A DNA stretch of 57,438 nucleotides from the NCBI RefSeq assembly GCF_009742705.1, contig NZ_WPCU01000005.1, positions 221,810 through 279,247 on the forward strand, read 5' to 3'. The notes beneath the pieces are model-generated. The model had not been told where the DNA came from, made no database searches, and was given only the letters and a program-made list of their open reading frames with translations. The translations under genes and the position numbers were made by a program. Below, in pieces: positions 15,249-22,938 of the stretch. Origin of the DNA: Auraticoccus cholistanensis. GTDB lineage: Bacteria > Actinomycetota > Actinomycetes > Propionibacteriales > Propionibacteriaceae. Position 1 is the stretch's first letter; the number at the start of each line of letters is the position of its first letter.

Positions 15249-15279
15249 CGATGACATCGTCGTCTGTCGCCGAAGTCAA
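15249..15279 (-). promoter_or_regulatory. Promoter and candidate operator of the CmtR-CDF operon
   Basis: On the minus strand TTGACT (15274-15279) and TGTCAT (15251-15256) are separated by 17 bp. CGATG-A-CATCG (15249-15259) is a short perfect dyad that covers the -10, where an ArsR repressor would block polymerase. Confidence 0.5.
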
Positions 15280-15324
15280 GCCCGCCCGGGACCGACCTCG
15301 CCGGCGTCGACGAGCGAGCGGGCC

Positions 15325-15603
15325 TCAGCCGGCGCTCTCGCTGATCTCCTCCAGCCCCCGGCCGTAGCCGATGCCGAGGGCGAGGACCAGCAGGCCGGCC
15401 ACGACGACGAGGGCACCCAGGGCGCGCCCGAGGCTCCAGATCACCGTCGGTGCGCTCGCCCACGCGGGCAGCCCGCCGACGTACGAGGAGCCGGCAAGCA
15501 TCTCCCTCCACTGGGGAGCGAGCGCGAACAGGAGCAGGCCGAGCGCGGTGATGAGGACTCCGAGGATCTTGGTCCGCCGGGCACGGCGTCGCGCGTTCTC
15601 CAT
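15325..15603 (-). CDS. Small two-helix membrane protein, unknown function
   Basis: A 92-residue protein with a very basic N-terminus (residues 4-12) and two transmembrane segments: about 14-29 (LGVLITALGLLLFAL) and 56-80 (LGRALGALVVVAGLLVLALG). The loop between them holds PAWASAPTVIW. No known domain was recognised. It stands alone between the CmtR promoter and the GH3 gene. Hydrophobic patterning, GC codon use and start codon support a real gene, but function is unknown. Confidence 0.6.
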   Translation of the reverse strand: MENARRRARRTKILGVLITALGLLLFALAPQWREMLAGSSYVGGLPAWASAPTVIWSLGRALGALVVVAGLLVLALGIGYGRGLEEISESAG

Positions 15604-15641
15604 GTGCGCATCCTGCCCGAGCGGCGGGTCTGCCGAGCCCT

Positions 15642-17390
15642 CTACCCGGTGGCCCCGGGAGCCGGCTGGCCGGCGCCCGTCCCGTAGGGGTAGAGCTCGC
15701 CCACGGTGACGGGCAGCCGTCCGCCGGGCTCGGCGTCCCCGACGAGGACGTCGGCCAGCGCCTCGAGCACCGGCTCGGACGACACGGCGTTGACGTTGAG
15801 GGCGTAGGTGGCCAGGGCGGCGTCAGCCTCTGCTGCGCCGGCCAGGTCGTAGGGGATGCCGAGGGACACCACGACCACCGGCTTGCCGGTGGCGAGCAGC
15901 GCGTCGAGCAGGGCGCGCTGCTGGGCGGGCATGGTGGAGAAGGTGAAGGTGGTGGCCACGACGACGTCGGCGTCGGCGGTGGCCGCGACGGCGGCGGTGA
16001 CCGCGGCCGAGTCGGGTCGGCGCGACGTCTCGTGGGCGGAGGCGTCGGTGCCGCGCTCGACCAGCAGCGCCGCGACCTCGTCGGCGCGCTCCGGACCCAC
16101 CACGGCGACGGTCTGGTCCGCGGGCAGCGGGAGCACCCCGTCGTCGTGGACCTGGGTGATCGAGCGGTGCCCGATCCCGGTGGCGGCCTGCAGGTGGGCG
16201 GGGTTCCCGACCACGCGGTCGGCCTCGGCCGCGCTGGCGTAGGGCCGCTCGAACAGCCCGTAGTCGCACTTGACGGTCAGGATCCGGCGCACGGACTCGT
16301 CGATGCGGTCCTCGCCCAGCTCCCCGGAGAGCACGGCCTGGTGCAGGGCCTCCGCGGTCAGCTCGGCGGTGCCGCCGGCGAGGATGACGTCGGCGCCCGC
16401 CTGGATCGCCATCACCCCGGCCTCACCGGTGCCCCAGTTGTCGGCGATGGCCCTCATGCCCATGCCGTCGGTGATGATCAGGCCCTGGAAGCCCATCTGC
16501 CCGCGCAGCAGCCCGGTGAGCACCTTGGGCGAGAGGGTGGCCGGCAGCTCGGGGTCGACCGCCTCCACCACGACGTGCGCGGTCATCAGCGAGTCCACGC
16601 CGGCGTCGACGGCCTCCTGGAAGGGGCGCAGGTGGACGTCCTCGAGGGTCTGCCGGTCGTAGGTCACCGAGGGCAGCCCCAGGTGGGAGTCGGTGGAGGT
16701 GTCGCCGTGGCCGGGGAAGTGCTTGGCCGAGGCCAGCACACCCTGCTGCTGCATGGCGACGGTGTAGGCGGCGCCGTGCTCGGCCACCAGCCCGGGTTCC
16801 TCGCCGAAGGACCGCACGCCGATGACCGGGTTCGCGGGGTTGGTGTTGACGTCGACCACGGGGGAGAAGTTCCAGTTGAGCCCGACCGCGGCGGCCTCGG
16901 CACCGGTGATCCGACCCGCGAGGGCGCTGTCCTCGACACGACGGGTGGCGCCGAGCCCCATCGGGTACGGCAGGCCGGTGGCGTCGGGGACCTGCTGCTC
17001 GACGCCGTTCTCCATGTCGGCGCCGATGAACAGCGGGACACCGGCCCCCGAGCGGGCGGCCCAGGTCTGCATGCGGTTGGTGTATCGGGCCACGTTGGCC
17101 GCCTCGCCGCCCCGGTTCTGGATGATCCAGGTGCCGAAGCCCCACTCCTGCAGCTGCTCCTGGACGCGGCGGTCGGGCAGGCCCCGCCCGGTGGGCTGCG
17201 ACATCACGAGCTGACCGATCTTGTGCTTGAGGCTCATCCGCTCCGTGGTGGTGCGGGCGAGCTCCTCGCAGGATTCGGCCGGAGCCCGTGAGTGGCTCGT
17301 CGGAGCCGACCGGGCCTCGACGGGGACGGCGACGCCGGCCAGGACGACGGCGGCGGACAGGACGGTGCCGAGGGCGGGACGAATGCGCAT
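15642..17390 (-). CDS. Secreted glycoside hydrolase family 3 (beta-N-acetylhexosaminidase-like)
   Basis: A 582-residue enzyme with a signal peptide (hydrophobic core at residues 7-24, cleavage near VEARS). The GH3 barrel has the NagZ-type signature KHFPGHGDTSTDSH near residue 225, whose His-Asp dyad acts as acid/base in hexosaminidases. The nucleophile is the Asp in LIITDGMGM near residue 305. A C-terminal alpha/beta domain (about 410-570) is also present. It probably removes N-acetylglucosamine from cell-wall or chitin fragments outside the cell. ATG at 17390 follows GGAGAGG with a 6-nt gap. Directly upstream lies an 11-base homopolymer that could vary in length. Confidence 0.9.
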   Translation of the reverse strand: MRIRPALGTVLSAAVVLAGVAVPVEARSAPTSHSRAPAESCEELARTTTERMSLKHKIGQLVMSQPTGRGLPDRRVQEQLQEWGFGTWIIQNRGGEAANVARYTNRMQTWAARSGAGVPLFIGADMENGVEQQVPDATGLPYPMGLGATRRVEDSALAGRITGAEAAAVGLNWNFSPVVDVNTNPANPVIGVRSFGEEPGLVAEHGAAYTVAMQQQGVLASAKHFPGHGDTSTDSHLGLPSVTYDRQTLEDVHLRPFQEAVDAGVDSLMTAHVVVEAVDPELPATLSPKVLTGLLRGQMGFQGLIITDGMGMRAIADNWGTGEAGVMAIQAGADVILAGGTAELTAEALHQAVLSGELGEDRIDESVRRILTVKCDYGLFERPYASAAEADRVVGNPAHLQAATGIGHRSITQVHDDGVLPLPADQTVAVVGPERADEVAALLVERGTDASAHETSRRPDSAAVTAAVAATADADVVVATTFTFSTMPAQQRALLDALLATGKPVVVVSLGIPYDLAGAAEADAALATYALNVNAVSSEPVLEALADVLVGDAEPGGRLPVTVGELYPYGTGAGQPAPGATG

Positions 17391-17405
17391 GGAGCGCCTC
17401 TCCGT

Positions 17406-17416
17406 GGGGGGGGGGG
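17406..17416. repeat. Eleven-base G/C homopolymer upstream of the GH3 gene
   Basis: A run of 11 G on the plus strand (C on the coding strand) ends 2 bp before the GGAGAGG ribosome binding site of the GH3 gene. It is the longest homopolymer in the window. Slippage would change the leader or promoter spacing, not the reading frame. Confidence 0.9.
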
Positions 17417-17513
17417 TGCGGAGGCTCTGCCGGTTCTCGTGCCGCGGGGGCGCGAGGTGCGCAGGAGTCTAGGGCGCGCCGTCGGGGGAGGGTCAAGGGT
17501 CGGGGTGGACGGT

Positions 17514-17553
17514 GGCGCCCGATCCGCTGCGCAGTCGCAGCCGATCGGGCGCC
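17514..17553. other. Near-perfect 18-bp hairpin between divergent genes
   Basis: GGCGCCCGATC (17514-17524) pairs with 17543-17553, and GCTGCG (17526-17531) pairs with CGCAGC (17536-17541) around a CAGT loop, with one C-C mismatch. It lies between the 5' ends of the GH3 and DGPF genes, not after a gene. It could be an operator, an insulator or a leftover terminator. Confidence 0.6.
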
Positions 17554-17585
17554 GGGAACTTGTCGGCGACACGGGGCCGGGGGGG

Positions 17586-17612
17586 TGTCGATCCCGGTGG
17601 GGCTCGCACGTC
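17586..17612 (+). promoter_or_regulatory. Candidate ECF42-dependent promoter of the DGPF gene
   Basis: TGTCGA (17586-17591) and CGTC (17609-17612) are 17 bp apart. This matches the ECF42 target motif I recall from Streptomyces venezuelae (TGTCGA at -35, CG[A/T]C at -10). Transcription would begin near 17619, 36 bp before the start codon, leaving room for the GAAGGA ribosome binding site. Confidence 0.55.
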
Positions 17613-17654
17613 AGGGGGGTGACAGCCCGAACACCGACCGGAAGGATCCGAACC

Positions 17655-18068
17655 ATGACGACCTACGCCGTGCTGCTGCCCGGGGACGAGGCGGTCTGGG
17701 AGGCCGCCACCGCCGACGAGCGGGAGCAGGTCTACGCCCGGCACACCGAGTTCGCCCGGCTGCTGGCCGAACGCGGGCACCGCATCACGGGCGGTGCCGA
17801 GCTCACGCACTCCCGCACCGGCAAGGTGGTGCGCTCGACCTCTGGTGCCGGCGCCGACGCGATCACCGTCACCGACGGGCCGTACGCCGAGACCGTCGAG
17901 CAGCTGACCGGCTTCTACCTGGTGGAGTCCGACGACCTCGACGACCTGCTGCAGCTGTGCGGTCTGCTCGCCGGCCGTGACGGGGGCGTCGAGGTGCGCG
18001 CGGTGGTCGAGGCCCCTGCCGCCGGCGGCGACCAGCAGGCACCCGCGGCCTGGCAGGTGACCTCGTGA
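17655..18068 (+). CDS. DGPF/YCII-domain protein, probable ECF42 target
   Basis: A 137-residue single-domain protein of the YCII-related (DGPF) family, a ferredoxin-like fold of unknown biochemical role. Family marks are the start TTYAVLLPGDEAVWE, a histidine-centred helix (ARHTEFARLL), the hallmark TDGPYAET near residue 75 and GFYLVESDD. DGPF genes accompany ECF42 sigma factors. Here the sigma gene is 7.6 kb away at 8730-10055, but the promoter in front of this gene has the ECF42 pattern. ATG at 17655 follows GAAGGA; the longer frame upstream crosses a hairpin and is not coding. The stop overlaps the start of a truncated second copy. Confidence 0.88.
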   Translation: MTTYAVLLPGDEAVWEAATADEREQVYARHTEFARLLAERGHRITGGAELTHSRTGKVVRSTSGAGADAITVTDGPYAETVEQLTGFYLVESDDLDDLLQLCGLLAGRDGGVEVRAVVEAPAAGGDQQAPAAWQVTS

Positions 18069-18181
18069 AGTTCCTGGTGCTCATGGGCGAACCGGACCAC
18101 GTCGACCGGTGGGACGCCAGCAGCGATGCCGAGCAGCAGCCCGACCTGGCCGCCAGCGTCGCGTGGGTCGGTGCCGCCTGA
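18065..18181 (+). pseudogene. Truncated second DGPF/YCII gene
   Basis: A 38-residue frame starting GTG at 18065, overlapping the stop of the intact DGPF gene by 4 bp (GTGA). Its N-terminus MKFLVLMGEPDHVDRW has the beta-strand and acidic start typical of DGPF proteins, but it stops before the histidine helix and the DGPF motif. No continuation was recognised in the following 200 bp, so most of the gene appears to be gone. In complete loci two DGPF genes can precede the ECF42 sigma gene. The short protein could still be made, but is unlikely to fold like its family. Confidence 0.5.
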
Positions 18182-18385
18182 CCTCCGCATGACCGGCCGC
18201 CCCACCGGACGCCACGGGTCTCCGGAGGGGCTGACGCCGCCGGGCCCGGACGGACTGCCCGGGAAGTCGGGACACGGAGCCCTGCTGCCCGGGACACCGG
18301 GCGCGGCAACCTCGCTGTCACGCCCACTTCCGGGCCAGACCCGCAGAGGGTCGCGTACTCCCGTCGGGGGGAGAAGGAGCCCATC

Positions 18386-19099
18386 GTGTCATCGCAGTCT
18401 CTGGTCGGCCAGGAGCCGGCAACCCAGTCCACGGTCGCGTCGGACGCCGCAGTCTCGGGGGGCGGCGCCCGGCGTGGCTGGGCCTGGGTCGGGGTCGCAG
18501 CCGGCGTCACGTCGATCGCCGGCATCCAGCTGTCCATGTCGCTGAGCCCGATCTACGACGAGGCCAACCCGCTCACCGCGGAGTCGGTCGTGGCGCACCT
18601 GGCGGGCCGCATCCCGCAGCTGCTGGCCTTCCACGTGGTCACGGTCGTCGCGGCGCTGCTGGTGCTGGTCTTCGCGGCCGGGCTCAAGCGGCGCCTGGAC
18701 GCCCAGGCGCCGGCGGGCTCGCTGCTCCCGGCGCTGGCCGGGACGGGCCTGACCATCGTGTCGGTGATGATGCTGCTGGGCACGGGCCTCAACACCGAGT
18801 TCACCTTCGGTCTGGCCCAGCCTGAGCTGCTGGTGGCCAGCGACGTGTCCTTCTACTCCCACTGGATCGCGACGATCGAGTGGCTGTGGGTGACGGCCGG
18901 CGTCAGCGCCGTCGCCGTCGGCCTGGCGGCGCTGCGGGGGGCGGCGCCGAAGTGGCTCGGCGTGGTGAGCCTGGTGCTCGGCGTGCTGACCACCCTGGTG
19001 GGCATCTCGCCGATGCAGTACCTGGCCGGGTTCACCGGTCCGGTCTGGCTGCTGGTGGCCGCGCTCGGGTTCGCCCTGGGCGACCGGCGACGGGGCTGA
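18386..19099 (+). CDS. Six-helix membrane protein, unknown function
   Basis: A 237-residue protein with about six transmembrane segments: residues 32-50, 75-98, 110-132, 148-170, 178-196 and 203-232. A conserved-looking loop, SPIYDEANPLTAESV, follows the first helix. No family was recognised with confidence. GTG at 18386 follows GAAGGAG. It lies 51 bp before the sensor kinase gene on the same strand, but the kinase has its own candidate -10. A role as accessory membrane protein of the two-component system is possible from position only. Confidence 0.75.
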   Translation: MSSQSLVGQEPATQSTVASDAAVSGGGARRGWAWVGVAAGVTSIAGIQLSMSLSPIYDEANPLTAESVVAHLAGRIPQLLAFHVVTVVAALLVLVFAAGLKRRLDAQAPAGSLLPALAGTGLTIVSVMMLLGTGLNTEFTFGLAQPELLVASDVSFYSHWIATIEWLWVTAGVSAVAVGLAALRGAAPKWLGVVSLVLGVLTTLVGISPMQYLAGFTGPVWLLVAALGFALGDRRRG

Positions 19100-19135
19100 G
19101 CGGGCGAAGTCGTACCGCACGGCGCCCGGCGCAAA

Positions 19136-19141
19136 TATGGT
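19136..19141 (+). promoter_or_regulatory. -10 element of the sensor kinase gene, leaderless type
   Basis: TATGGT in the unusually A-rich stretch GCAAATATGGT lies 9 nt before the ATG at 19151, and no ribosome binding site is visible. Confidence 0.45.
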
Positions 19142-19150
19142 GCTGCTGAC

Positions 19151-21151
19151 ATGACGACCTCAGAGCACACGACGACGGCCGGCGCCGTCCCCGGCGGGAT
19201 GCCGCGGACGGCGCTGGCCCTCGCCGTCACCGGCTGGCTGCTCGGCGTGGCGGCGGTCCTGCTCTACTTCACCTCCGAGCCCGACTTCACCGGCGACTGG
19301 CTGTTCATCGTGGTCGACGCGATGGTGTCGGCCGTCTACGCCACCGTGGCCGCCGTGGTCCTGGCCCGCCGCCGCCACGTCGTGGCCGGGCTGCTGACCG
19401 TCACGGCGGTCGGCGGCGGTCTGGCCGCGCTGGGCGGCGCCTACCTGCAGCTCACCACCGTCCGCGGGCTGCCGGTGGTGGAGCCCGTGGCGGCCCTGTT
19501 CGGCACCGCCTGGGTGCCGGGCACGCTGGCGCTGTTCCTGGTGGTGCCGTGGTTGGTCCGTGACCACCCGCTGGGGCGGGAATGGTTGGGCGTGCTGGCC
19601 GGGGCGCTGGTGTCGGTGTCGTTCCTGGGGCTGCGGATCATCTGGCCCGACTCCGCCGTCCTGCTGACGGGGGTCGTCGGCGCCGTGGTCGTGATGGGGC
19701 TCGTCACCGCCGCAGCGGTGGAGTGGCGCCGCCGGCACGGGCCGGTGGAGGAGCGCAACGGGCTCGGCTGGCTCGCGCTGGGCACCGCCGTGATGGCGCT
19801 GTCGTTCACCCCGCTGCTCCTCCCGTACGGCAGCCTCCCCTTCTGGATCACGCCGGCGCTCCACCTGGCGTGCCAGGCCCTGTTCCCGGCGGCCGTGCTG
19901 GCGGTGGTCCTCCGCTCGCGGCTGTGGGGGCTCGAGCTGGCGGTGTCCCGCGCGGTGCTGGGCCAGACCCTGACGCTCGGGCTGCTGGCGCTGTACCTGG
20001 TGGTGACCGTGCTCGCCACGCGGCTGATCGGCGGCGACGGGCCGGCCCAGCTGCTCGCGGCAGCCGCCGTCGTGGCCGCGGTCCAGCCGTCCCGGCTGTG
20101 GCTGCAGCGGCGGATCGCCACCCTGGTCCACGGCCAGGCCCACGACCCCCGCAGGGTCGCGGCCCGGATGGGTTCCCAGCTGGCCCGCGCGAGCTCCACC
20201 GAGGAGCTGCTGCAGTCGCTGGTGGAGAGCGTGGGCAGCACGCTGCGGCTGGAGTCGGCCGCCCTGATCAGCGACGACGCGGTCCTCGCCAGCTGGGGGA
20301 CGCCGACGTCCACGCCGCAGCTGGTGCAGCTGCGGCACCGTGACGAGCCCATCGGCCAGCTGGCCGTCACCCTGCCACCGGGGGAGACCCTCGGAGCCCG
20401 GGGGACCGCGGCCCTGGAAGAGCTCAGCGTGGTGGTCGCGTCCGGGCTGACGCTCGCCCGCAGCGTCTGGCAGCTCGAGGCCGCCCGCGACCGGCTGACG
20501 CGGGCGCGGCTGCAGGAGCGGCGCGTGATCCGGCGCGAGCTCCACGACGGGCTCGGCCCGTGGCTGGCCGGTCTGCGGCTCGGGCTGCGGGGGGCGGCCA
20601 ACCTGGTCGAGCGTGACCCCGACGCCGCCGTGACGATGCTCGCCGCGCTGCAGGCCGAGCTCGACCAGCGGATCGAGGACGTCCGCAGCGTCGCGCGCAG
20701 CCTGCTGCCCCCGGTGCTGGACGAGCTAGGCCTGGCCGCGGCGCTGGAGGAGCTCGTCGCGCGGCACCGCGACGGCGGGATGCGGGTCGAGCTGACCGCG
20801 GCGGGCCTCGACGGGCTGCCGCCACCCGTGGCCGCGGCCGGCTACGCCATCGCGTCGGAGGCGGTGATCAACGTGGCCCGGCACGCCGGCGTGGACGCGT
20901 GCGAGCTGTCGGCGGTCGTCGTCGACGGCGAGCTGCAGGTCACCTGCACCGACCACGGCGTGGGCTTCGGCGACGACGCCGTGGCGGGGGTGGGCACCAC
21001 CGCCATGCGGGAGCGGGCCGGCGAGCTCGGCGGGACGCTCGAGATCGACCCGGTGGTGCCCTCGGGGACGCGGGTGCGCGCCCGCATCCCCGTCTCCGCC
21101 ACCCCCGACCGCGAGCGGGTCGAGCCCGCCGCCGAGCTGGCGACGTCGTGA
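19151..21151 (+). CDS. NarL-type sensor histidine kinase, multi-pass membrane
   Basis: A 666-residue kinase. Residues 15-320 hold about eight transmembrane segments. A GAF-like region follows (about 330-440, TEELLQSLVESVGSTLRLESAAL). The HisKA_3 dimerisation helix carries the phospho-acceptor H465 in RRELHDGLGPWL. The C-terminal ATPase domain has EAVINVARHAG (N box, near 573) and CTDHGVGF (G1 box, near 600). It phosphorylates the response regulator encoded directly downstream, whose start overlaps this stop (GTGA). The many-helix sensor without an extracellular domain suggests detection of membrane state or a lipophilic molecule. The signal is unknown. Confidence 0.93.
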   Translation: MTTSEHTTTAGAVPGGMPRTALALAVTGWLLGVAAVLLYFTSEPDFTGDWLFIVVDAMVSAVYATVAAVVLARRRHVVAGLLTVTAVGGGLAALGGAYLQLTTVRGLPVVEPVAALFGTAWVPGTLALFLVVPWLVRDHPLGREWLGVLAGALVSVSFLGLRIIWPDSAVLLTGVVGAVVVMGLVTAAAVEWRRRHGPVEERNGLGWLALGTAVMALSFTPLLLPYGSLPFWITPALHLACQALFPAAVLAVVLRSRLWGLELAVSRAVLGQTLTLGLLALYLVVTVLATRLIGGDGPAQLLAAAAVVAAVQPSRLWLQRRIATLVHGQAHDPRRVAARMGSQLARASSTEELLQSLVESVGSTLRLESAALISDDAVLASWGTPTSTPQLVQLRHRDEPIGQLAVTLPPGETLGARGTAALEELSVVVASGLTLARSVWQLEAARDRLTRARLQERRVIRRELHDGLGPWLAGLRLGLRGAANLVERDPDAAVTMLAALQAELDQRIEDVRSVARSLLPPVLDELGLAAALEELVARHRDGGMRVELTAAGLDGLPPPVAAAGYAIASEAVINVARHAGVDACELSAVVVDGELQVTCTDHGVGFGDDAVAGVGTTAMRERAGELGGTLEIDPVVPSGTRVRARIPVSATPDRERVEPAAELATS

Positions 21152-21804
21152 GCGGCGCGGGCATCCGGGTCGTGGTGGTCGACGACCACCCGGTGTTCCG
21201 GCTCGGCATGATGAGCCTGCTCGCCACGCTGCCGGGTCTGCAGGTGGTGGGCCAGGCCGCGGACAGCGCCTCCGCGCGGGCGCTGGTGGACGACACGGTC
21301 GACGTGGTGCTGATGGACCTCGACCTCGGTGGCGAGTCCGGCATCGACCTGACCCGCGAGCTGGTGCGGGCCCATCCCGGGCTGGCGGTGCTGGTGGTGA
21401 CGATGAGCGAGGCCGACGAGTCCGTGGCGGCCGCCGTCCGGGTCGGCGCGCGCGGCTACCTGCTGAAGGACGCGACGCCGGACGCCGTCGAGCGCGGGAT
21501 CCGGGCGGTGGCGTCGGGGGAGATGATCATGGGGCCGCGCGTGGCGGCCCGCGCGATGGCGCACCTGGTCGGCGGCCGGACCGCGGTCCGGGTGCCCTTC
21601 CCCGAGCTGACCGCCCGGGAGCGGGAGGTGCTGGACCTGCTGGCCCGCGGCTACGACAACGCGGTCATCTCCCGCCGACTGGTGCTCAGCCCCAAGACGG
21701 TGCGCAACCACGTGGCCACCATCCTGGCCAAGCTGTCGCTGTCGGACCGGGCGGCGGCGATCGTCCGGGCCCGCGAGGAGGGGCTGGGCGTCGACCACAG
21801 CTGA
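21148..21804 (+). CDS. NarL/LuxR-family response regulator
   Basis: A 218-residue regulator. The receiver domain spans residues 6-125 with acidic pocket DDH near 13, phospho-acceptor D57 in VLMDLDLGG and the conserved lysine in YLLKDA near 108. The C-terminal LuxR helix-turn-helix is at about 152-210 (LTAREREVLDLLARG, then LSPKTVRNHV). GTG at 21148 overlaps the kinase stop by 4 bp, so the pair is translationally coupled. Targets cannot be read; the adjacent membrane proteins at 18386 and 21987 are candidates by position. Confidence 0.93.
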   Translation: MSGAGIRVVVVDDHPVFRLGMMSLLATLPGLQVVGQAADSASARALVDDTVDVVLMDLDLGGESGIDLTRELVRAHPGLAVLVVTMSEADESVAAAVRVGARGYLLKDATPDAVERGIRAVASGEMIMGPRVAARAMAHLVGGRTAVRVPFPELTAREREVLDLLARGYDNAVISRRLVLSPKTVRNHVATILAKLSLSDRAAAIVRAREEGLGVDHS

Positions 21805-21972
21805 CCCCGCCGCACGGCAGCGCACCTGCACCGAGGCCTGCGACGCGGGCAGCCGGTCGGGTGCGGGGTCGACGACGGTCGACCGGCCTGGTCGTTCCGA
21901 GTCGTGCCCGGGGTCCGTCGACGTCGACACAGCAGACGCTCCACGGCCGACGTCCGGAACGGCCGGGCCTCG

Positions 21973-21978
21973 TAGCGT
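21973..21978 (+). promoter_or_regulatory. -10 element of the DUF-type membrane gene, leaderless type
   Basis: TAGCGT ends 8 nt before the ATG at 21987. A GTCGAC-rich 180-bp gap precedes it; the dyad GTCGAC/GTCGAC near 21867-21882 could be a terminator or an operator. Confidence 0.4.
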
Positions 21979-21986
21979 CGCCGACC

Positions 21987-22589
21987 ATGAGCACCGTGTC
22001 GACATCCTCGTCCCGATCCGAGCCGACGACCGCGACCCGCCCGACGAGGCGGACGCGCTGGGCCTTCGCCTCAGCCCTCGCCTACACCTGGGCGATGATG
22101 ATCCTGCTGGGGGCGATCGTCCTCGAGACCGTCATGATCTACCCCAACATCTTCGCCGACCCGCCCGCGTCGCTGGACCTGACCATGGCCTTCTTCTCGG
22201 TGACCGGGCCCTCCGACTTCTTCCCGCCGCTGGGGTTCGCGTCGTGGGTGCTGGGGGCCGCCGCCCTGGTGCTGTGCTGGCGCCACCGCCGGGTGCGCTG
22301 GCTGCTCGTGCTCAGCCTGGCGATGGTGGTGGCGGAGGGCGTCGCGTCGATCACCTACTTCTGGCCGCGCAACGACATCATGTTCGTCGAGGGCTCCGCG
22401 GTGCACAGCGCGGAGACCCTGGTGAGGACGGCCACGGAATTCGAGACCTGGCACTGGCGGTCGCGGATGGCGTTCAACCTGATCAGCGCGGTCGCCGCGT
22501 TCCTCGCGTTCACGGCAGCCCACCGCCGCCTCGTGGAGGAGGGCGGCCAGAGCGGCCCTGATGTGGAGAAGCACCGGCCAGGGAACTGA
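21987..22589 (+). CDS. Four-helix membrane protein, unknown function
   Basis: A 200-residue protein with a Ser/Thr/Arg-rich N-terminal tail (residues 1-25) and four predicted transmembrane segments: 26-50, 72-92, 102-124 and 155-175. Between helices 3 and 4 lies a polar loop with FWPRNDIMFVEG and WHWRSR, which recalls DUF1772/anthrone-oxygenase-like small membrane proteins, but the match is weak. The stop codon lies inside the terminator shared with the tRNA cluster. No enzymatic function is claimed. Confidence 0.65.
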   Translation: MSTVSTSSSRSEPTTATRPTRRTRWAFASALAYTWAMMILLGAIVLETVMIYPNIFADPPASLDLTMAFFSVTGPSDFFPPLGFASWVLGAAALVLCWRHRRVRWLLVLSLAMVVAEGVASITYFWPRNDIMFVEGSAVHSAETLVRTATEFETWHWRSRMAFNLISAVAAFLAFTAAHRRLVEEGGQSGPDVEKHRPGN

Positions 22590-22597
22590 CCGGTGCT
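22570..22597. terminator. Bidirectional terminator between membrane gene and tRNA cluster
   Basis: AGCACCGG (22570-22577) pairs with 22590-22597, and an inner CAG/CTG pair extends the stem. It covers the stop codon of the plus-strand membrane gene and lies 7 bp past the 3' end of the minus-strand tRNA-Val. Confidence 0.7.
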
Positions 22598-22603
22598 CGG
22601 TGG

Positions 22604-22675
22604 TGGGCGATACTGGGTTTGAACCAGTGACCTCTTCCGTGTCAGGGAAGCGCGCTACCGCTGCGCCAATCGCCC
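22604..22675 (-). tRNA. tRNA-Val (GAC)
   Basis: A 72-nt cloverleaf with acceptor stem GGGCGAT/ATCGCCC and discriminator A. The anticodon loop is CTGACAC with anticodon GAC, and the T loop is TTCAAAC. CCA is not encoded. It is the last of three tandem tRNA genes on this strand. Confidence 0.95.
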
Positions 22676-22704
22676 GTGTGGAGTTGTGCTCCGGTGGGTG
22701 TGAG

Positions 22705-22775
22705 AGGTGGGTACGGGATTCGAACCCGTGTACACGGATTTGCAGTCCGTTGCCTCGCCTCTCGGCCAACCCACC
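22705..22775 (-). tRNA. tRNA-Cys (GCA)
   Basis: A 71-nt tRNA with acceptor stem GGTGGGT/ACCCACC and the U73 discriminator expected for cysteine. The anticodon loop CTGCAAA gives GCA and the T loop is TTCGAAT. It is the middle gene of the cluster, with 29-bp and 35-bp spacers. Confidence 0.95.
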
Positions 22776-22810
22776 GTGAGAGGTAGACCTCCGTGGTGGA
22801 GACCACTCCG

Positions 22811-22883
22811 AGCGGACGACGGGATTCGAACCCGCGACCCTCACCTTGGCAAGGTGATGCTCTACCAGCTGAGCCACGTCCGC
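22811..22883 (-). tRNA. tRNA-Gly (GCC)
   Basis: A 73-nt tRNA with acceptor stem GCGGACG/CGTCCGC. The anticodon loop TTGCCAA gives GCC, the D arm is TGGCTCAGCTGGTAGAGCA and the T loop is TTCGAAT. It is the promoter-proximal gene of the cluster. Confidence 0.95.
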
Positions 22884-22938
22884 AGTGCTTCCTCGACTCC
22901 TCCGGCCCGTCGGCCGTCCTCGTCTCGGTGCGGGTGAA

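Noticed and set aside
18126-18545. A 139-codon plus-strand frame across the gap after the DGPF remnant
   Set aside because: Pro/Ser/Arg-rich with no hydrophobic core, and it overlaps the start of the membrane protein gene, which has a good ribosome binding site.
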